Assembly (NCBI GenBank): GCA_026989045.1
Contig: JALSJY010000225.1
Span: 1-9,938 of the forward strand
DNA length: 9,938 bases
From: Hyphomicrobiales bacterium
GTDB taxonomy: Bacteria > Pseudomonadota > Alphaproteobacteria > Rhizobiales > Devosiaceae
Direction of reading: 5' to 3'
A program made the translations under genes and the position numbers. Positions 6,031 to 9,938 of this stretch are shown here, in pieces. The notes under the pieces are model-generated. The model saw only the letters and a program-made list of their open reading frames with translations. It did no database searches and was not told where the DNA came from. The stretch's first letter is position 1. The number at the start of each line of letters is the position of its first letter.

Positions 6031-6819
6031 ATGGCAGATTCTATCAAGAAGTTTAATTCATTTTTAATTGTTGCAAAGCGTTTATTACCCATTGCGATTC
6101 TACTTGTTATTGTCATAGGTGTTTTTGCATCTGGTGCGCACAAAGCCTTAGATTTTGATAGAGTGGCGCTGCTTTATGCTGATTTAACTGGCTATATTAG
6201 CGCCAATCCGCTTGTTGCAATATTGATTGCATTATTGATTTATACTTTTGCAACTGCAATATCTTTGCCAATTGCTTGGTTGTTAAGCGTGAGTATAGGC
6301 TTGATATTTGGTTGGGAAATTGGTTCAGTAATTGTTGTTTTTGGTGCGACAACTGGCGCTACATTATTATTTCTTAGCGCTAGATATGCTTTTGCAGATT
6401 TTTTTAAAAAACGCTCTAAGGGGTTTTTAGAAAAAATGGCTAAGGGCTTTGTTAGTGGCGCCACTAGTTATTTATTGTTTTTAAGGCTCGTGCCGCTTTT
6501 TCCATTTACTTTGGTCAATGTGGTGCCAGCTATTCTTGGGGTGAGGCTTTTTACTTTTATCTGGACGACTTTTGTTGGAATAATCCCTGGGGTTATTGCC
6601 TATACTTATGCGGGAGAGGGTTTGCGCTCGATAGTTGAAGTGCGTGCTTTAGCATGCGAGCAGAATGTTGCTCCTTGCGGGCAGGCGCTTTCACCTTCTG
6701 ATCTCATCACTAAAGAGATTTTAATAGCGTTTTTCCTTTTGGGTTTTGTTTCACTTATTCCAGTGTTGCTTAAAAAATTTAGTGCAAGAAATATTGAGGA
6801 AGAAAATGAAAATTCTTAA
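6031..6819 (+). CDS. VTT-domain (TVP38/TMEM64, DedA-like) membrane protein
   Basis: Integral inner-membrane protein of 262 residues, a usual size for the TVP38/TMEM64 family. Hydrophobic segments lie at about 17-36, 57-80, 84-116, 144-168, 175-195 and 228-247. The VTT core is recognisable: GATTGATLLFLSARYAF (105-121), a basic amphipathic stretch DFFKKRSKGFLEKMAKGF (123-140), then the signature LRLVPLFPFTLVNVVPAILG (151-170) and GIIPGVIAYTYAGEG (183-197). Family members are linked to lipid scrambling or transport and membrane homeostasis, but this member's substrate is not known. The ATG has no strong ribosome-binding site. The last 14 bp overlap the start of the oxidoreductase gene, so the two are translated together. 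VTT proteins next to, or fused with, MerA-like reductases are a recurring arrangement in bacteria, as far as I recall. Confidence 0.9.
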   Translation: MADSIKKFNSFLIVAKRLLPIAILLVIVIGVFASGAHKALDFDRVALLYADLTGYISANPLVAILIALLIYTFATAISLPIAWLLSVSIGLIFGWEIGSVIVVFGATTGATLLFLSARYAFADFFKKRSKGFLEKMAKGFVSGATSYLLFLRLVPLFPFTLVNVVPAILGVRLFTFIWTTFVGIIPGVIAYTYAGEGLRSIVEVRALACEQNVAPCGQALSPSDLITKEILIAFFLLGFVSLIPVLLKKFSARNIEEENENS

Positions 6820-8242
6820 TACCGATATTTGCATTATTGGTGCTGGTTCTGGCGGTTTAAGTGTTGCAGCTGGTGCAAGGGCCTTTGGGTCATCGGTTGT
6901 TTTGATTGAAAAGGACAAGATGGGAGGAGATTGCCTTAATGCTGGCTGTGTCCCCTCAAAGGCGTTTATTGCGGCAGCTAAAAAGGCTTATGCCTATAAG
7001 GGCGCTAAAGGGTTTGGAGTTTCCTATATTAAGCCAGAGGTAGATTTTGCTAAAGTTCAGACGTATGTAAAAAATGTGATTGCAGGCATTGCACCCCATG
7101 ACAGTGTTGAAAGATTTGAGGGGCTTGGAGTTAAAGTAATCAAAGGTGAGGGGCGCTTTATTGATGAAAAAACTGTTGAGGCCAATGGGATTAGAATTAA
7201 GGCGCGCCGATTTATCATTGCAACTGGCTCTCGTCCTGCCATTCCACCAATTGCAGGGCTGAAGGGAATAAAATATTTCACCAATGAAAATATTTTTGAT
7301 CTTAAAGTCCTTCCCACGCATTTAATCATCATTGGTGCAGGATCAATTGGCATTGAGCTTGCGCAAGCTTTTAACAGACTTGGGGCTAAGGTTAGTGTGA
7401 TAGAAAAATTTAATGCGCTCGCAAAAGATGATGAGGAATTAACAAAAATCGCTCTTGAAAATATTCGCTCTGAGGGGGTTAAAATTTATGAAAAAACTGA
7501 CATTGAAAATATTAAACAAAAAAATGATGAGATAATAGTTTCGATTGCTGCAAATGATAAACAAAATAGTAAGGCACAAAGCATCAAAGGTTCACACTTG
7601 CTGCTTGCAGCTGGCCGTGCGCCAAATATAAAGGGGCTTGAGTTAGAAAAAGCAAATGTTGAATTTGATAAAAATGGCATAATCACCAACCAAGGCCTTC
7701 GCACCTCAAATAAAAAAGTCTTTGCTATTGGTGATGTTATTCATGGTTTGCAATTTACCCATGTAGCTGGTTATCAAGCTTCACTCATAGTTAAAAATGC
7801 TGTGTTTGGACTGCCGATAAAACAAAACAATGATATTATCCCTTGGGTGACTTATTGCGAGCCTGAAATTGCTAATGTTGGTTTAAGTGAGAGCGTGGCT
7901 AAACAGCGATATGGCAATGGGGTTAAAATTGTGCGTTGGGAGTTTAAAGATAATGATCGTGCAAGGGCTATGCAAGAAACTAAGGGTTTGGTTAAACTGA
8001 TCATTGTTAAAAATGGTAGGATTTTGGGTGCTGGCATAGTTGGGGTGGGTGCTGGAGAGTTAATTTCCTTATTTTCTTATGCTATTGCCAATAAGCAAAA
8101 AGCCTCTTCTTTAGTGAATTTTATTGCTCCCTATCCAACCTATAGTGAAATTGCACGTAGAGTGGGGGTAGAGAGCTATAAAGAGAAATTAGAAAACCCA
8201 TGGATTAAGCGTTATACAAAGCTAATCTCATTATTGCCGTAA
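6806..8242 (+). CDS. FAD-dependent pyridine-nucleotide disulfide oxidoreductase (MerA/Lpd-like)
   Basis: The protein has 478 residues from ATG 6806, chosen because GAGGAAG lies just upstream and the FAD motif follows directly; a longer frame from 6746 adds 20 residues inside the VTT gene. Features in order: FAD site GAGSGG (12-17), redox pair C43-LNAG-C48 in GGDCLNAGCVPSK, ATGSRP (139-144), NAD(P) site GAGSIGIE (177-184) with Glu200 at the end of the next strand (favours NADH), second FAD motif AIGD (307-310), and dimerisation domain with PYPTYSE (442-448). Tyr443 replaces the His of lipoamide dehydrogenase, as in MerA/RclA-like enzymes. No terminal Cys-Cys pair or N-terminal metal-binding domain exists, so true mercuric reductase is unlikely. 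It likely passes electrons from NADH to a disulfide or quinone-like acceptor, perhaps with the VTT protein. Confidence 0.93.
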   Translation: MKILNTDICIIGAGSGGLSVAAGARAFGSSVVLIEKDKMGGDCLNAGCVPSKAFIAAAKKAYAYKGAKGFGVSYIKPEVDFAKVQTYVKNVIAGIAPHDSVERFEGLGVKVIKGEGRFIDEKTVEANGIRIKARRFIIATGSRPAIPPIAGLKGIKYFTNENIFDLKVLPTHLIIIGAGSIGIELAQAFNRLGAKVSVIEKFNALAKDDEELTKIALENIRSEGVKIYEKTDIENIKQKNDEIIVSIAANDKQNSKAQSIKGSHLLLAAGRAPNIKGLELEKANVEFDKNGIITNQGLRTSNKKVFAIGDVIHGLQFTHVAGYQASLIVKNAVFGLPIKQNNDIIPWVTYCEPEIANVGLSESVAKQRYGNGVKIVRWEFKDNDRARAMQETKGLVKLIIVKNGRILGAGIVGVGAGELISLFSYAIANKQKASSLVNFIAPYPTYSEIARRVGVESYKEKLENPWIKRYTKLISLLP

Positions 8243-8273
8243 TTATTTTATGATGATTGCTGTTTTTAACCCC

Positions 8274-8288
8274 TTCAATTAGATTGAA
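8274..8288. repeat. Short dyad just before the histidine kinase start
   Basis: TTCAAT (8274-8279) and ATTGAA (8283-8288) are perfect inverted repeats around three bases, ending 3 bp before the ATG. The dyad covers the place of a ribosome-binding site, so it could lower translation. It is short and AT-rich and may be chance. Confidence 0.25.
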
Positions 8289-8291
8289 CAT

Positions 8292-9743
8292 ATGGATAAT
8301 AAAAAGCCAAGTTTTTTTAAAGGGTTATCATTTAAGCTGATAGGCACAATCATTGTGGTTATTTTGCTGGTTGAGGTTATGATATATCTTCCCTCGGTTG
8401 CAAATTTTCGCGCCTCTTGGTTAAATGATAAACTCTCTAACGCATCAGTTGCAATAAGTGTTTTAGATGTTGTGCCTGATATTATGGACTTGCCAGATGG
8501 TTTGGCAGATAGATTGCTAGATTCGGCAGGGGCAATTGCTATGGTTTATCGACGTGATGGACAGAGTCAGCTTATTTCACATAGTAAAATCCAAATGCCA
8601 GCTTCTGTAATAAGAGCGGACATGCGGGTTACAGACCCTTTAGGTTTAATAGTGGGGGCGCTTGAAGGCTTATTTTTTGGCTCAAACCGTGTGCTTAATA
8701 TTGTTGGAACTGTATCAGATAAAAAAACTGCTATTATTGAAGTGCTAGTGTCTGAAGAGCCATTAAGAGTGGCGATGTTTGGCTATTCTCGCAATATTGT
8801 TATTTTATCATTGATTGTTGCTTTGATGACTTCGGCGATAATTTTTATCTTTATCAATCGTGTATTTATTTGGCCGATAAATATAATTATTCAAAATATG
8901 ATAGCATTTCGAAAAAATCCACAAAACGCTTCTTTGATTATGAAGGAGAGCAAACGAAAAGATGAAATTGGCATTGCATTTCGTGAATTAAGGGCAATGG
9001 AAAATGATTTATTCTCTATGTTAAAGCAGCGCCAACACTTGGCTGATCTTGGCATGGCTGTAGCAAAAATAAATCATGATTTGCGCAATATGTTAAATTC
9101 TGTGCAATTGCTTTCTGAGCAGGTGGCAAGGCTTGATGATCCAGAGGTGCAGCATTTAGCTCCGCGTTTGGTTTACTCATTAGGTAAGGCGATTAGTTTT
9201 GCTCAGTCGGTGCTTGAATATGGGCATCAAAACTCTGCACCGCCAAAATTACAGCCTGTGGATTTATCTGCTCTTGTTGATGAGGTGGCAATTGATGCGG
9301 GGGTTTTCTCTCACCCCGAAATAAAATTCATCAATAAAGTGCCAGACAATATCAGCTTGATGGTGGATCCCGATCAAATGGCGCGGATATTGGTTAATCT
9401 GATTAGAAATTCTGCTCAAGCACTTGAGGCTGTGGGAGTTAGAACCAGTAGTGCTAAAATAATGGTTGATTATGAAGATCGCTCAAGTGAAAATAATGAT
9501 GATGGTATAGCCATTATGGTTTGTGATAACGGCCCTGGCTTGCCTCCAAGAGCTCTTGAAAATCTTTTCATTGCTTTTGAGGGGTCAGTTAGGGCTGGTG
9601 GGGTTGGTCTTGGTTTAAGTATTGCGCGGGAGTTGAGCGAGGCGCATGGGGGTAAGTTAGAATATGTAGAGCAAACAAAGGGCGCAAGATTTGAAATTTG
9701 TCTGCCCCGTTCAGCTCTTATGAATTCAGAATTTAAAAATTAA
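8292..9743 (+). CDS. Two-transmembrane sensor histidine kinase, no adjacent response regulator
   Basis: The protein has 483 residues. A first membrane helix (about 14-34) and a second (about 168-189) enclose a periplasmic domain of about 130 residues that I do not recognise. HAMP region about 190-240, with KRKDEIGIAFRELRAME (221-237). The dimerisation domain has the H-box AVAKINHDLRNML (256-268), phosphoacceptor His262, then a helix to about 312. The catalytic ATPase domain (about 355-473) has the N-box NLIRNSAQAL (369-378), G1 DNGPGLP (412-418), F-box-like LFIAFE (425-430) and G2 GGVGLGLS (436-443), so all kinase motifs are intact. The gene follows the oxidoreductase by 49 bp with no terminator between, so co-transcription is likely; its own ribosome-binding site is weak. 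No response regulator is in the window. An envelope or redox stress signal is possible but inferred from neighbours. Confidence 0.92.
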   Translation: MDNKKPSFFKGLSFKLIGTIIVVILLVEVMIYLPSVANFRASWLNDKLSNASVAISVLDVVPDIMDLPDGLADRLLDSAGAIAMVYRRDGQSQLISHSKIQMPASVIRADMRVTDPLGLIVGALEGLFFGSNRVLNIVGTVSDKKTAIIEVLVSEEPLRVAMFGYSRNIVILSLIVALMTSAIIFIFINRVFIWPINIIIQNMIAFRKNPQNASLIMKESKRKDEIGIAFRELRAMENDLFSMLKQRQHLADLGMAVAKINHDLRNMLNSVQLLSEQVARLDDPEVQHLAPRLVYSLGKAISFAQSVLEYGHQNSAPPKLQPVDLSALVDEVAIDAGVFSHPEIKFINKVPDNISLMVDPDQMARILVNLIRNSAQALEAVGVRTSSAKIMVDYEDRSSENNDDGIAIMVCDNGPGLPPRALENLFIAFEGSVRAGGVGLGLSIARELSEAHGGKLEYVEQTKGARFEICLPRSALMNSEFKN

Positions 9744-9755
9744 AAAAGTTTCATC

Positions 9756-9783
9756 TTGCCAAAACTATTGCCTTTAGTATATG
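9756..9783 (+). promoter_or_regulatory. Possible tRNA-Arg promoter
   Basis: TTGCCA (9756-9761) and TATATG (9778-9783) are 16 bp apart, about 39 bp before the tRNA. The match is moderate. No hairpin terminator is seen between the kinase stop and this site, so read-through from the kinase could also supply the tRNA. Confidence 0.35.
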
Positions 9784-9821
9784 TGTGCGCTCATGCTTTG
9801 ATAAAGACTGTCAAAACATAC

Positions 9822-9898
9822 GCGCCGGTAGCTCAGCTGGATAGAGTACTTGACTACGAATCAAGGGGTCGGGAGTTCGAATCTTCCCCGGCGCGCCA
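9822..9898 (+). tRNA. tRNA-Arg (anticodon ACG)
   Basis: A full 77-nt cloverleaf can be drawn by eye. Acceptor stem GCGCCGG (9822-9828) pairs with CCGGCGC (9888-9894), discriminator G and encoded CCA (9896-9898). D arm GCTC/GAGT has one G-T closing pair. Anticodon stem CTTGA/TCAAG frames the loop CTACGAA, so the anticodon is ACG (9856-9858), which after A34-to-inosine editing reads CGU, CGC and CGA. T arm GGGAG-TTCGAAT-CTTCC has one G-T pair. The encoded CCA and consistent stems indicate a functional gene. Confidence 0.97.
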
Positions 9899-9938
9899 TT
9901 TTATGATCTCGCGGTAATTCGCTTTGCTCATATCTCCG

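Noticed and set aside
6746..6805. Upstream extension of the oxidoreductase by 20 residues
   Set aside because: The extension lies inside the VTT gene, has no Nter targeting or domain logic, and the ATG at 6806 has GAGGAAG right before it and the FAD motif right after.
6806..8242. Mercury resistance (mer) operon
   Set aside because: No merR, merT or merP homologue, no terminal Cys-Cys pair, no heavy-metal domain; the neighbour is a VTT protein.

Overview
The window looks like chromosomal DNA from an AT-rich alphaproteobacterium, most likely Hyphomicrobiales (Rhizobiales) or a close relative. The reasons are the gene order rpmH-rnpA-yidC-yihA, an alphaproteobacterial-type YidC (Lys in the groove, long low-complexity N-terminal linker), and a histidine kinase with an NHDLRN H-box. 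The genus cannot be read from this stretch. Every gene looks intact except the one cut by the left edge.

Layout, left to right. Bases 2-184 (+) are the C-terminal end of a class I glutamine amidotransferase, followed by a strong hairpin at 194-232 that probably ends transcription from both sides. Three leftward genes follow (308-2142): in transcription order a carboxymuconolactone-decarboxylase/AhpD-like protein, an AraC-family regulator and a VOC (glyoxalase-like) protein, probably a small inducible stress or detoxification unit. Its upstream gap (2143-2416) holds an imperfect dyad at 2185-2208 and a short GC-richer element at 2281-2314 that resembles a dispersed bacterial repeat.

Bases 2417-5860 (-) are a housekeeping operon: promoter (5832-5860), rpmH (L34), rnpA (RNase P protein), yidC (membrane insertase) and yihA/engB (ribosome-assembly GTPase). 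It joins ribosome production, tRNA maturation and membrane protein insertion. rnpA and yihA both appear to start with TTG, and YidC has an unusual 60-residue Lys/Ala/Thr/Ser tail.

A divergent intergenic region (5725-6030) separates this operon from a rightward unit (6031-9743): a VTT/TVP38-TMEM64 membrane protein, a FAD disulfide oxidoreductase overlapping it by 14 bp, and a two-transmembrane sensor histidine kinase with no response regulator beside it. The region carries opposed sigma70-like promoters, an 8-bp-arm dyad and repeated TAGTGA boxes. The membrane protein and oxidoreductase are tightly coupled; the kinase may be co-transcribed. The window closes with tRNA-Arg(ACG) at 9822-9898 and 40 bp of unassigned sequence.

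No CRISPR array, transposase, phage gene or recognised defence system was seen. The best candidates for under-described biology are the membrane-protein/oxidoreductase/kinase unit, the basic YidC tail and the structured rpmH leader.
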